A stretch of DNA of 44,562 nucleotides from an uncultured Pelagibacteraceae bacterium. Lineage in GTDB: Bacteria > Pseudomonadota > Alphaproteobacteria > Pelagibacterales > Pelagibacteraceae. This document shows, piece by piece, positions 6,271-16,107 of this stretch; the stretch's first letter is position 1; every line of letters starts with the position of its first letter. The notes beneath the pieces were generated by a model. The model saw only the letters and a program-made list of their open reading frames with translations, ran no database searches and was not told the origin of the DNA. The stretch spans positions 1 to 44,562 of the forward strand of contig CACDKW010000003.1 in NCBI GenBank assembly GCA_902553465.1, read 5' to 3'. The position numbers and the translations under genes are program-made.

Positions 6271-8697
6271 ATGGCATATAAAAGAAATATAAATAAATTA
6301 CCAATAATACCGAAAGGTGCGAAAAAACATAACGTAGTTTGTAATTACTGCATAGTTGGGTGTGGCTATCATGCTTATACCTGGAATGTAGGAGCAGATG
6401 GAACTACTACAAACAATATTTTTGGAGAAAATCTATCTGTTCAACAAGGAGCAGACTCTGATGCTTGGTATTCTCCATCAATGTGGAATATAGTTAAGCA
6501 AAATGGAAAAGATGTAAATATAGTAATAAAACCTGACAAAAATTGTGTGGTAAATAGTGGCTTAGGTTCTCCTAGAGGAGCAAGACAAGGTGAATTAAAT
6601 TATTCACAATCAACTAGTACACAATTACAAAGATTAACTGATCCTCTTGTTTATAGATATGGTCAACTTCAACCAACTTCGTGGGATGATGCTATCGGTT
6701 TAGTAGCAGATGTAACTAAAGCTGTAATTGATGACCAAGGGGAAGATGGTCTTTTTGTATCAGCTTTTGACCACGGTGGAGCCGGTGGTGGATATGAAAA
6801 TACATGGGGAACAGGAAAATTATATTTAGAATCAATGAAAATTAAAAATATAAGAATCCATAATAGACCTGCATATAACTCTGAAGTTCATGGAACAAGA
6901 GATATGGGAGTAGGTGAGTTAAATTATTGTTATGAGGATACTGAGCTTGCTGACACAATAGTTTCAGTAGGAGCTAATTCATTAGAGACTCAAACAAATG
7001 TTTATTTAAATCACTGGGTTCCAAACATGCGTGGAACATCAATGGATAAAAAGAAGAAACAATTACCAGGAGAAGACCATGCTCCAGCTAGAATGATTTT
7101 TGTTGATCCTAGAAGAACGGTGACAATAAATTCAGCAGAAGCAGAAGCGGGAAAAGAAAATGTAATGCATTTAGCGATTAATTCTGGAACAGATTTAGCG
7201 TTGTTCAATGCTTGGATGACTTATATCGACTCAAAAGGTTGGGTTGATAAAGATTTTATTAAGGCAAGCACAATGGATTACGATAAAATGGTTAAAGGAA
7301 ACAAAACTTCATTATCTGAAGCTGCAAAAATTACTGGATTAACTACAAAACAAATCCAACAGTCAGCTGAATGGATTGCAAAACCAAAAGGTAACAAAAG
7401 ACGAAGAACGTGCTTCGTTTACGAAAAAGGTCTGATTTGGGGTAATGATAATTACAGAACTAATTGTTCTCTAACTAACGTTGCAGCAGCAACCGGAAAT
7501 ATTGGAAGACCAGGTGGAGGATGTTGTAGAATGGGAGGACACCAGGAAGGATACTTTAGACCAGCAGATGGTTTTATATGGGAAGGAAATCCTGCTAAAC
7601 CCCCATATGTTGATAAGTTGCTTATAGAAGGAAAAGGTGGAGTGCACCATGTTTGGGCATGTGACCATTACAAAACAACTTTAAACGCTCATGAATTTAA
7701 GCGTGTATACAAAAAAAGAACTGACATAGTTAAAGATGCTATGAATGAAGTACCGCATGGTGATCGTAAAGCATTAGTTAAAGCTATTATGGGTGCTATT
7801 AAAAAAGGTGGTTTATTTTCAGTAGATGTAGATATTATCAAAGCAGACATTGCTGAAGCAGCTCATGTTATTTTACCAGCAGCAACATCTGGAGAAATGA
7901 ACTTAACGTCTATGAATGGAGAAAGAAGAATGAGATTGACGGAAAGATATATGGATCCTCCAGGTCAAGCATTGCCTGACTGCATCATTGCTTCAAAACT
8001 TGGAGAAGCAATGGGTTTCAGTGGTTATGGCTGGAAGACCGAAGAAGATGCTTTTATGGATGGCTACCACAATGGTACTGGAAAAATTGTAACTTATGAT
8101 AGATTAAGAGCTATGGGCAATAATGGTGTTCAAGAACCAGTTATTGATTATAAGGACGGCAAGTTAGTTGGTGTTAAACGTTTATACGCCGATGGAAAAT
8201 TCGACCGTCATGGCAAAGATCATAAAAAACTAATCTTTAAGGTGTCAAAATGGAGAGGTTTACAAGCTCCTGGAAAAGAAGCTCAGAAGAAGAAGTTTAA
8301 ATATTTGATCAATAATGGAAGAGCTAACCATGTATGGCAAAATGCTTATCTAGATAGAAAGAACCAATTTGTTACAGATAGATGGCCTTACCCATTCATT
8401 GAAATGAATCCATCTGATATGAAGAATATTGGAGTATCCGAAGGTGATTTAGTAGAAGTGTTTAATGACGATGGTTCAACACAGGCAATGGTTTATCCTA
8501 CGCCAACTGCAAAAAAGAAAGAAACATTTATGCTTTTCGCTTATCCTACAGGTGTTGTTGGAAACGTAGTAAACGATGGAGTAAACGAAGTAATTATTCC
8601 AAACTATAAACAAACTTGGGCAAATATAAGAAAATTAGCTAACAAACCATCTGGTGTTAACCACGTTAGCTTTAAGTCAAAGGAATACAAAATATAA
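6271..8697 (+). CDS. aioA: Arsenite oxidase large subunit (molybdopterin oxidoreductase)
   Basis: [3Fe-4S] motif VVCNYCIVGCGYHAYTW (C-x2-C-x3-C), HNRPAYNSEVHGTRDMGVGELNYCYED, NIGRPGGGCCRMGGHQEGYFRP, NNGRANHVWQNAYLDRKNQFV; 808 aa; strong SD GGAGG; paired with a Rieske subunit. Confidence 0.9.
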   Translation: MAYKRNINKLPIIPKGAKKHNVVCNYCIVGCGYHAYTWNVGADGTTTNNIFGENLSVQQGADSDAWYSPSMWNIVKQNGKDVNIVIKPDKNCVVNSGLGSPRGARQGELNYSQSTSTQLQRLTDPLVYRYGQLQPTSWDDAIGLVADVTKAVIDDQGEDGLFVSAFDHGGAGGGYENTWGTGKLYLESMKIKNIRIHNRPAYNSEVHGTRDMGVGELNYCYEDTELADTIVSVGANSLETQTNVYLNHWVPNMRGTSMDKKKKQLPGEDHAPARMIFVDPRRTVTINSAEAEAGKENVMHLAINSGTDLALFNAWMTYIDSKGWVDKDFIKASTMDYDKMVKGNKTSLSEAAKITGLTTKQIQQSAEWIAKPKGNKRRRTCFVYEKGLIWGNDNYRTNCSLTNVAAATGNIGRPGGGCCRMGGHQEGYFRPADGFIWEGNPAKPPYVDKLLIEGKGGVHHVWACDHYKTTLNAHEFKRVYKKRTDIVKDAMNEVPHGDRKALVKAIMGAIKKGGLFSVDVDIIKADIAEAAHVILPAATSGEMNLTSMNGERRMRLTERYMDPPGQALPDCIIASKLGEAMGFSGYGWKTEEDAFMDGYHNGTGKIVTYDRLRAMGNNGVQEPVIDYKDGKLVGVKRLYADGKFDRHGKDHKKLIFKVSKWRGLQAPGKEAQKKKFKYLINNGRANHVWQNAYLDRKNQFVTDRWPYPFIEMNPSDMKNIGVSEGDLVEVFNDDGSTQAMVYPTPTAKKKETFMLFAYPTGVVGNVVNDGVNEVIIPNYKQTWANIRKLANKPSGVNHVSFKSKEYKI

Positions 8698-8706
8698 AAA
8701 AATATT

Positions 8707-8738
8707 AGAGGCTAGAAATAAAATTCTAGCCTCTTTTT
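8707..8738 (+). terminator. Rho-independent terminator after aioA
   Basis: Perfect 11-bp stem AGAGGCTAGAA / TTCTAGCCTCT (8707-8717 / 8724-8734) with a 6-nt loop, followed by T-rich tract. Confidence 0.85.
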
Positions 8739-8748
8739 CCCTTTTTTT

Positions 8749-9114
8749 ATGATAAAAAAAACTCTATTAGCTATTCTTTTATTTGTCTCAAATATAAACT
8801 TTTCAATAGCTGATATAGAATCTGGAAAAAAAGTATTCAATAAATGTAAAAGTTGTCATTCAATAAAGCAGGAAAAAAATAAACTTGGACCTCATTTAGT
8901 AAAAATTTTTGGAAGAAAAGCAGGGTCTATAGAAAATTTTAAATACTCTTCTGCTTTAAAAGATTCAGGAATAATTTGGAGCGAAGAAACTTTAAAAGGA
9001 TATTTAGCAAATCCAAGAAAATATATACCAGGAACTAAAATGAGTTTCGCTGGAATCAAAAATACCGACCAATTGAATCACTTAATTGAGTATTTAAAAA
9101 AAGATAGTAATTGA
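8749..9114 (+). CDS. Periplasmic class I cytochrome c
   Basis: N-terminal signal peptide; heme motif CKSCH; GPHLVKIFGRKAG; Met-ligand region PGTKMSFAGI. Confidence 0.88.
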   Translation: MIKKTLLAILLFVSNINFSIADIESGKKVFNKCKSCHSIKQEKNKLGPHLVKIFGRKAGSIENFKYSSALKDSGIIWSEETLKGYLANPRKYIPGTKMSFAGIKNTDQLNHLIEYLKKDSN

Positions 9115-9145
9115 ATAAAAAAAACTTTTATGATTAAATTAAACT

Positions 9146-10135
9146 ATGTTAATTGATCCTTTTAAACGAAAAATTTCATACATAAGAATTTCAGTTACAG
9201 ATAGGTGTGATTTTAGATGTACTTATTGTATGCCTGAAAAAATGCAATTTTTACCCAAGAAAGATTTACTTACATTAGAGGAATTAGAAAGACTAGGTAA
9301 TGTCTTTATAGACCTTGGAGTTAAAAAATTAAGAATTACAGGAGGAGAGCCTCTTGTTAGAAAAGATATTATGAATTTATTTAAAGGTATTGGAAAAAGA
9401 ATTGGAAATGGTTTAGAAGAACTAACATTAACTACTAACGGATCACAGTTAGAAGACTATGCAGATGAACTTTTTGAAATTGGAGTAAGAAGAATAAATA
9501 TTTCATTAGACACTCTAGAAAAAAATAAATTTAAACTTATTACTAGATTAGGTAATTTTGAAAAAGTAATGAGAGGAATTATGAGAGCAAAAAAGACGGG
9601 AATGAAAGTAAAGATTAATACAGTTGCACTTAAAGGGGTTAATGATATGGAGATTATAAAGTTAGTAAAATGGTGTGGTGAAAATCAGTTTAATTTAACT
9701 TTTATTGAAGTGATGCCAATGGGAGAAATTGGAGAAAAAAGAATTAATCAATTTATGCCTTTGACAGAAGTCAAAGAGTTACTCGGTAGTCATTTTACAT
9801 TAAATAATGATCCAATGAAAACTGGTGGACCTGCTACTTATATGCATTGCGAAGAAACAAAACAAAAAATTGGTTTTATAACTCCACTGACACATAATTT
9901 TTGTGAATCTTGTAATAGAGTAAGAATTACCTGCACAGGAAATATGTACATGTGTTTAGGTCAAGAGGATAAAGAAGATTTAAAAAAACCTCTAAGAGAA
10001 AGCAAAAATGATAATGTTTTAAAAGATGTAATTTATAAAGCAATTTTAAGAAAACCAAAAGGACACGACTTTGTAATAGATAGAGAAGAAAAAGAAAAGC
10101 ATGTTCCAAGACATATGAGTGTCACTGGCGGATAA
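9146..10135 (+). CDS. moaA: GTP 3',8-cyclase MoaA (radical SAM)
   Basis: [17 protein letters not shown] radical-SAM motif, [14 protein letters not shown]-terminal cluster [14 protein letters not shown]-terminal GG. Confidence 0.93.
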   Translation: MLIDPFKRKISYIRISVTDRCDFRCTYCMPEKMQFLPKKDLLTLEELERLGNVFIDLGVKKLRITGGEPLVRKDIMNLFKGIGKRIGNGLEELTLTTNGSQLEDYADELFEIGVRRINISLDTLEKNKFKLITRLGNFEKVMRGIMRAKKTGMKVKINTVALKGVNDMEIIKLVKWCGENQFNLTFIEVMPMGEIGEKRINQFMPLTEVKELLGSHFTLNNDPMKTGGPATYMHCEETKQKIGFITPLTHNFCESCNRVRITCTGNMYMCLGQEDKEDLKKPLRESKNDNVLKDVIYKAILRKPKGHDFVIDREEKEKHVPRHMSVTGG

Positions 10136-10186
10136 ATCAGAAATTCATAACTTTCATTTAAATATAAAATAATATGTATTTTTCTT

Positions 10187-11023
10187 ATGGATAAAATTTT
10201 AAGTGAAAGTGAAGTAGAGAATTTTAAAAAGGATGGGGCAGTATTTTTAAAAGGAAAATTTGATACTAGCTGGATAAAAAAACTTCAAAAAGGCATAGAA
10301 AAAGATATAAAAAATCCAAGCCCAAGATTTAAATCTCATACATTAGAAAAAGGTGCTCCGGCTTATTTAGAAGATTATTGGACTTGGCACTTAGTACCAG
10401 AATTTAAAGATTTTGTATTCAATTCACCCTATGCAAAAATAGCATCAGAGTTAATGTCTGCAAAAAAAATAAATCTTGTTATGGATAATTGGTTTTTAAG
10501 AGAAGGTGGATCTAAATCTAAAACTCCCTTTCATCATGATGTTAGTTATTTTGACATGGAGGGCACGATGTGTGTTCTTTGGCTACCACTTCAACCAAGC
10601 AAAAAAGATGAGGGTGTTGCTTGGGTAAAAGGATCACATTTATGGAATAAATTATTTTTAAGAGTTCTCTTTAAAGATGGTCACAAGATAGAAGGTGACG
10701 AATGCATAATTAATGGAAAAAAATATGAAACTCCTCCAGATATTTTAGGAAATAAAGAGAAATATGAATTTTTAAATTGGGATTGTGATTTGGGAGACTG
10801 TGTAATTTTTGACATGAGAACACTTCATGGTGCTCTTAGCCCATCTATACCAAACAAAACGTTAAGTCGTTATACATTAAGAGTAGCAAAAGAAGATGCA
10901 AAAATAAGTTATATTGGAGATTGGACTAGTTATAATTATAGAAAAGCCATGCAAGACGCTGGATATAAAAATGGCGACCCTTTAGGGGGCGAAATGTTTC
11001 CGACTTTATATGAAGCCATCTAA
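10187..11023 (+). CDS. Phytanoyl-CoA dioxygenase (PhyH) family protein
   Basis: FFKKDGAVFLKG-like N-terminus, PFHHDVSYFDMEGTMCVLWLPLQPS, KGSHLW, HGALSPSIPNKTLSRYTLR. Confidence 0.8.
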   Translation: MDKILSESEVENFKKDGAVFLKGKFDTSWIKKLQKGIEKDIKNPSPRFKSHTLEKGAPAYLEDYWTWHLVPEFKDFVFNSPYAKIASELMSAKKINLVMDNWFLREGGSKSKTPFHHDVSYFDMEGTMCVLWLPLQPSKKDEGVAWVKGSHLWNKLFLRVLFKDGHKIEGDECIINGKKYETPPDILGNKEKYEFLNWDCDLGDCVIFDMRTLHGALSPSIPNKTLSRYTLRVAKEDAKISYIGDWTSYNYRKAMQDAGYKNGDPLGGEMFPTLYEAI

Positions 11024-11050
11024 CTTCCAGTTTTTTTGAACTGGAAGTTA
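11021..11050. terminator. Bidirectional terminator hairpin between convergent phyH-like and GYD genes
   Basis: 12-bp perfect stem TAACTTCCAGTT / AACTGGAAGTTA with 6-nt loop; contains the stop codon of the plus-strand gene. Confidence 0.8.
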
Positions 11051-11062
11051 AATATCTATTTT

Positions 11063-11386
11063 TTATTTACCAGGTTCTTTATATCCTGAAGCCATTTTCT
11101 TAGCAGTCTCAGCAATTTTATTCAGATCTACATCTTCTAAAATTGTAAAATCAGAAACAGCTCCACTTCCTACGGCAGTCATTGCAGCAGCAGCACATTG
11201 TTCAAAAGTACCTTCTATTTCTGCCATAAAATCATACTTACCTCTTAGTCCAGCATAACGAGTCACTTTTGCTCCAACTGAAGCAGCTAATGCAGATGTA
11301 GCTGCTTTTCTATCTGTACCTGGATTGCTTATAAATCCAGCTAGACCTTTTGCAGTGTAACATCCTAATGTTATAAATTTAGCCAT
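11063..11386 (-). CDS. GYD domain-containing protein
   Basis: TLGCYTAKGLAGF, GLRGKYDFMAEIEG, GSGAVSDFTILEDVD fit the GYD family pattern. Confidence 0.75.
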   Translation of the reverse strand: MAKFITLGCYTAKGLAGFISNPGTDRKAATSALAASVGAKVTRYAGLRGKYDFMAEIEGTFEQCAAAAMTAVGSGAVSDFTILEDVDLNKIAETAKKMASGYKEPGK

Positions 11387-11479
11387 TGATTTCTCCTTTT
11401 ATTATTTGAAACATTAAAACATATTTGTTAAAATTTTGTTAATTTTTTTATAATCAACTTCAGGTTAAATTTTAAAATT

Positions 11480-12922
11480 ATGTATGAAAAATTTGGACAA
11501 TTTATTGATGGTAAATGGCAACAGTCGTCTGACAAATCAACATACGAAGTTATTAATCCGGCTAATGAAGAAGTCATAGGTCACGCATCAAAAGCAACAC
11601 CAGTTGATGTTGATAAAGCATTAAAGTCTGCTGCGAAGGGTCTAGAAGTTTGGAAGCAAACACCACCCTGGCAAAGATCTTATATTATTAGAAAAATAGC
11701 AGACAAGATGAGAGAAAAACAAGATGTTCTAGCAAAATGGATGACACTTGAAGTAGGTAAACCATTTGCAGAAGCAAAAGGTGAAGTTGGTGGAGCAGCA
11801 GATATTTTTGAGTGGAACGCTGAAGAAACAAAAAGAATTTATGGACAAACAGTTGAGAGCAGATTTGCAGATACAAGAGTGCATGTTTATTATCAACCAA
11901 TAGGAGTTGTTGCAGCACTAACACCATGGAATTTCCCTTTAGTTTTGTCTGCAAGAAAAATTTCAACAGCTTTAGCAGCTGGATGTTCAGTAATAGTTAA
12001 GCCAGATGTTATAACTCCAGGTACAGTAATGGAACTTGTTGATATATGTAAAGAATGCGGAGTTCCTGCGGGAGTGGTAAATTTATTATCCGGAGACCCT
12101 CCTAGTATTGCACAACAATTAATTTCATCAGATATTATTAAAAAAATTTCAGTAACTGGTTCAACAAGGGTTGGAAAATTAATTCTTAAACAAGCAGCAG
12201 AAAAAGTACAAAGAGTTACCATGGAACTTAGTGGTCATTCTCCATTCATTGTTTTTGATGACGCAGATATTAAAAAAGCAACTGATATGGCAATAACTGC
12301 AAAATTTAGAAATAATGGACAAGTATGTATTTCCCCAAATAGATTTTACATTCAAGAAAGCAAAAAAGATGAATTTGTTAAATTATTTGTCGAAAAAACA
12401 AAAAAATTAAAAATAGGTGATGGTATGGATCCTAATGTTCAACTTGGTCCTTTAACAACAAAAAAAAGATTAAATGAAGTAGAGGAACTAGTTGAAACTA
12501 CAAAAAAAGAAGGTGCAAAAGTACTATTAGGTGGAAAAAGACCCGCTGGATTTAATAAAGGTTATTACTATGAACCAACAGTTTTCGACAATGTAAAGGA
12601 TGATTTTACAATTATGAGAGTAGAACCATTCGGTCCATTGGTGCCAATGCTATCTTTTAAATCATTTGATGAGGTGGTTGAAAGAGCTAATAATAATGAC
12701 TTAGGTCTTAGTAGCTATATATGCACAAATTCCATGGAAAAAGCGCACAGAGCTTCAGAGCTAATGGAAACAGGAACAGTTGCGGTTAATACGCCTTTGG
12801 TAGCAATAGCAGAAGCACCTTTTGGCGGTATTAAACAAACTGGTTACGGAAGAGAAGGTGGCTCGATGGCTATTAAAGATTATTTAAATATAAAATATAC
12901 ACACCTTGGCATCAAAGGTTAG
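11480..12922 (+). CDS. NAD(P)-dependent aldehyde dehydrogenase
   Basis: LTPWNFPLVLSARK, VTMELSGHSPFIVFDDAD, NNGQVCISPNRFYI, EPFGPLVPM. Confidence 0.92.
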   Translation: MYEKFGQFIDGKWQQSSDKSTYEVINPANEEVIGHASKATPVDVDKALKSAAKGLEVWKQTPPWQRSYIIRKIADKMREKQDVLAKWMTLEVGKPFAEAKGEVGGAADIFEWNAEETKRIYGQTVESRFADTRVHVYYQPIGVVAALTPWNFPLVLSARKISTALAAGCSVIVKPDVITPGTVMELVDICKECGVPAGVVNLLSGDPPSIAQQLISSDIIKKISVTGSTRVGKLILKQAAEKVQRVTMELSGHSPFIVFDDADIKKATDMAITAKFRNNGQVCISPNRFYIQESKKDEFVKLFVEKTKKLKIGDGMDPNVQLGPLTTKKRLNEVEELVETTKKEGAKVLLGGKRPAGFNKGYYYEPTVFDNVKDDFTIMRVEPFGPLVPMLSFKSFDEVVERANNNDLGLSSYICTNSMEKAHRASELMETGTVAVNTPLVAIAEAPFGGIKQTGYGREGGSMAIKDYLNIKYTHLGIKG

Positions 12923-12927
12923 TTAAA

Positions 12928-13692
12928 TTGAGAAAAAATAAACTAAAAAAATTATTTAAAGAAGGAAAAGCAGCCATTAATGGATGGATAGAAATTCCTA
13001 GTTCATTCTCTGCTGAAACAATGGCTCATCAAGGGTGGGACTCATTAACAATAGATATGCAACATGGTGCAGTAAGCCAATCAGATATTTTACAAATCTT
13101 TCAAGCAATCTCAACAACAGATGTTGTTCCTATGGCACGGCTAAACTGGAATGAGCCAGGTCAGATAATGAAAGTTCTCGATTATGGGGCTTACGGAATA
13201 ATTTGTCCAATGGTAAGCAATAAAAGCCAGGCGGAAAAATTTGTTCAAGCTTGTATGTATCCACCAAAAGGTTATAGAAGCTTTGGTCCTACAAGAGGTT
13301 TTATGTATGGAGGAAATGATTATGTTGATCATGCAAATGATGAAATTTTAAAAATTGCAATGATAGAAACAAAAGAGGCTTTAAATGAATTAGATAAAAT
13401 AATGAAAACTCCAGGTCTAGATGGAGTATACATTGGCCCTGCAGACCTAAGTTTAGCAATAGGAGAAAAACCTGGTTTTGACAAACCAGAAGGTCATCCA
13501 ACTTATGAGCAAATTTTAAATATTTTAAAGTGCGCAAAAAAAAACAATATAGTAGCTGGAATTCATAATGCCACACCAGAATACGCAAAAAAAATGATTA
13601 ATATTGGATTTCAAATAGTAACAGTTGGTAGCGACAAAATATTTATGAGTGAGGGTGCTAAATCAATTGTAAATAGGATTAAAAATAAATGA
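12928..13692 (+). CDS. HpcH/HpaI aldolase family protein (TTG start)
   Basis: WDSLTIDMQHGAVSQSDI, YGAYGIICPMV, GVYIGPADLSLAIG. Confidence 0.88.
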   Translation: MRKNKLKKLFKEGKAAINGWIEIPSSFSAETMAHQGWDSLTIDMQHGAVSQSDILQIFQAISTTDVVPMARLNWNEPGQIMKVLDYGAYGIICPMVSNKSQAEKFVQACMYPPKGYRSFGPTRGFMYGGNDYVDHANDEILKIAMIETKEALNELDKIMKTPGLDGVYIGPADLSLAIGEKPGFDKPEGHPTYEQILNILKCAKKNNIVAGIHNATPEYAKKMINIGFQIVTVGSDKIFMSEGAKSIVNRIKNK

Positions 13693-14531
13693 AATTATTA
13701 AGAGTTGGTGAAAAAGGAAATGAAAAACCAGCTATATTAGATAGTAATAATGTGATTAGAGATTTAAGCTCTAATATTAGAGATTTTAATTCAGATAATT
13801 TAAAACTTGAAACAATTGCCAAATTAAAAAATATAAATTTAGAAACATTACCCATAATAAAAAATAGTGAAAGAATTGGCTCTTGTATAAGCAAACCAGG
13901 AAAATTTGTTGCAATAGGACTAAATTATTCTGATCATGCAAAAGAAACAGGAGCAAAACCACCAACAGAACCTATAGTTTTTATGAAAGCGACAAGTAGT
14001 ATTACAGGGCCGAATGACGATATAGAAATGCCAAAAGATTCTTCTAAATTAGATTGGGAAGTAGAGTTAGCAATAGTTATTGGAAAAGAAGCAAAAAATA
14101 TTACTGAGAAAGAAGCGCCAAATCACATATTGGGCTACTGTATTGTTAATGATGTTAGTGAAAGAGAATGGCAAATTGAGAAATTAGGACAGTGGGTTAA
14201 AGGAAAATCGGGAGATACATTTGGACCAACAGGTCCATATTTAGTAACCAAAGATGAAATTTCTGATATCAATAATTTGAATTTAAATTTAGAAGTTAAT
14301 GGAAAAAAAATGCAAGCTGGAAACACAAAGAATATGATTTTCAATACAAATTTTTTAATTTCTTATTTAAGTAAGTTTATGTCTTTACAACCAGGAGATT
14401 TGATTACAACAGGAACACCAGCAGGGGTTGGAATGGGTATGAAGCCACAAGTATTTTTAAAATCAGGTGACAATATTAAATTAAGCATAGACTTTTTAGG
14501 CGAACAAAATTCAAAAGTTGTAGTCAAATAA
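13689..14531 (+). CDS. Fumarylacetoacetate hydrolase family protein
   Basis: IGLNYSDHAKETGAKPPTEPIVFMKATSS, DWEVELAIVIGKEAKNI, ITTGTPAGVGMGMKP. Confidence 0.92.
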   Translation: MKLLRVGEKGNEKPAILDSNNVIRDLSSNIRDFNSDNLKLETIAKLKNINLETLPIIKNSERIGSCISKPGKFVAIGLNYSDHAKETGAKPPTEPIVFMKATSSITGPNDDIEMPKDSSKLDWEVELAIVIGKEAKNITEKEAPNHILGYCIVNDVSEREWQIEKLGQWVKGKSGDTFGPTGPYLVTKDEISDINNLNLNLEVNGKKMQAGNTKNMIFNTNFLISYLSKFMSLQPGDLITTGTPAGVGMGMKPQVFLKSGDNIKLSIDFLGEQNSKVVVK

Positions 14532-14539
14532 AATAAATT

Positions 14540-15247
14540 ATGCTTGAATTATTTATTGCTTTGGGTGCAGGATTAATTAGTTTTTTATCACCCTGTGTTT
14601 TACCTCTTATTCCAGGTTATATTTCTTATATTTCTGGAAGTTCACTTAATGAATTAATTGAGAAAAAAAATATTAATTTAATACCGATCATTTTATTTAC
14701 TGTTGGTTTTTCTATTGTATTTATAATTTTTGGAGCAGCATCAACTTTTTTGGGTCAATTGTTACTTCAAAATTCTTTCGAATTAAGAATACTAGCAGGA
14801 GTTATTATTATTATTTTTTCACTCCATATTATAGGTGTAATAAATTTAAAGTTTTTGAATTATGAAAAAAGAATTCAAACAAATACTAATAAAAATATAT
14901 TTAGCCCTATACTTATCGGAGCTGCTTTTGGTTTTGGATGGACTCCTTGCATTGGTCCAATTTTAGGTTCTATTTTAGCTTTAGCAGCAACAGAAGAGAG
15001 CATTAATAAAGGAATACTACTATTATTTTTTTACTCATTAGGTTTAGCTATTCCATTTATTTTGTCAGGATATTTAATACAAAGATTTTTGATATTTTCT
15101 AAAAACTTTAAAAAAAATATTAATTTAGTATCAAAAATTGGTGGATTGATTTTACTTATTACAGGTATTTTGATTTTAACAAATCAACTACAAGTTTTGG
15201 GATATTATATTTTAAATATATTTCCGTTTTTACAAAAGTTTGGTTAA
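14540..15247 (+). CDS. ccdA: Cytochrome c biogenesis protein CcdA
   Basis: GLISFLSPCVLPLIPGYISYISG and GFGWTPCIGPILGSIL, multi-TM. Confidence 0.9.
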   Translation: MLELFIALGAGLISFLSPCVLPLIPGYISYISGSSLNELIEKKNINLIPIILFTVGFSIVFIIFGAASTFLGQLLLQNSFELRILAGVIIIIFSLHIIGVINLKFLNYEKRIQTNTNKNIFSPILIGAAFGFGWTPCIGPILGSILALAATEESINKGILLLFFYSLGLAIPFILSGYLIQRFLIFSKNFKKNINLVSKIGGLILLITGILILTNQLQVLGYYILNIFPFLQKFG

Positions 15248-16107
15248 TTTTTTTTCTTCGTTTTTGTAAATATTATTAGGATTACTCCAATTATAATTAT
15301 GGCTCCCCCAATAAATAATTCTTTAGTTGGTTCTTCCCCTAAAAGAAAAATTGCAGCTAATAATCCAGTGGGCGGTATACCCATAGTAACTATAGGCAGA
15401 ACTTTGTATAATGGATTTCTTTTTAAAACATAATAGAAACAACCATAAGTTATTGGTTGCATAATAAATCCCAAATAAATTGCTATAATCCAACTTTCAA
15501 AACTTGCATTTTTAAAGTAGTTGATTGTATTTCCATCAAATATTGCAGACATTCCTATTAATATTGGTCCAGAAAATAAACCTAACCAAGCAACAAGTGC
15601 TAGTGGATTTATTTCTTTACTTAATGGTTTAACTAAAACTTGTCCTAAAGCCCAAACAGCAGATCCAATAATAGTAAGTGATATACCAAGAACTTTACCA
15701 TCTAAGTTAGGAGATCCAGTTAAAATATAAACACCAACAAATGCAAAGGCAATTCCTATCAAAGCCCTCACTGTAGGTGTTTCTTTAAGCATGAAGAAAG
15801 CGAACAAAACTCCAAAAGGAACTTCAGTTTGAACAAGCAAAACTGCTGCTGAAGCATCAATTAAATCTAAACCAGTATATGTAATGCTGTACTGTATTGT
15901 ATTTGCTATTAGAGATGCGAAAAAAATTTTTTTAAGATATGCTTTTGGTATTGGAAACCACCAAACTAAAAGCAATGCCACAAAAGTAAATCGTAAACCC
16001 ATCAATAAAAAAGGAGGCAAATACTCCATAGCTGGTTTTGCTATTACAAAACCAAATCCTAAAAAAATTGGAACTAATGCTGCGATTAAAGAATCTCGAA
16101 GCGTCAA
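15244..16107 (-). CDS. EamA/DMT family transporter
   Basis: About ten hydrophobic segments with the internal duplication of EamA proteins; LIDASAAVLLVQTEVPFGVLFAFFMLKE. Confidence 0.85.
   Translation of the reverse strand: MTLRDSLIAALVPIFLGFGFVIAKPAMEYLPPFLLMGLRFTFVALLLVWWFPIPKAYLKKIFFASLIANTIQYSITYTGLDLIDASAAVLLVQTEVPFGVLFAFFMLKETPTVRALIGIAFAFVGVYILTGSPNLDGKVLGISLTIIGSAVWALGQVLVKPLSKEINPLALVAWLGLFSGPILIGMSAIFDGNTINYFKNASFESWIIAIYLGFIMQPITYGCFYYVLKRNPLYKVLPIVTMGIPPTGLLAAIFLLGEEPTKELFIGGAIIIIGVILIIFTKTKKKN

Noticed and set aside
7011-7668. Two minus-strand ORFs inside aioA
   Set aside because: Antisense to conserved AioA sequence; low-complexity translations, no family signal.
11688-12222. 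Minus-strand ORFs within the aldehyde dehydrogenase gene
   Set aside because: Overlap a fully conserved ALDH frame; typical antisense by-products of biased codon usage.
13141-13894. Minus-strand ORFs over the HpcH aldolase/FAH genes
   Set aside because: Antisense to clear enzyme frames, Leu/Phe-rich with no motif.
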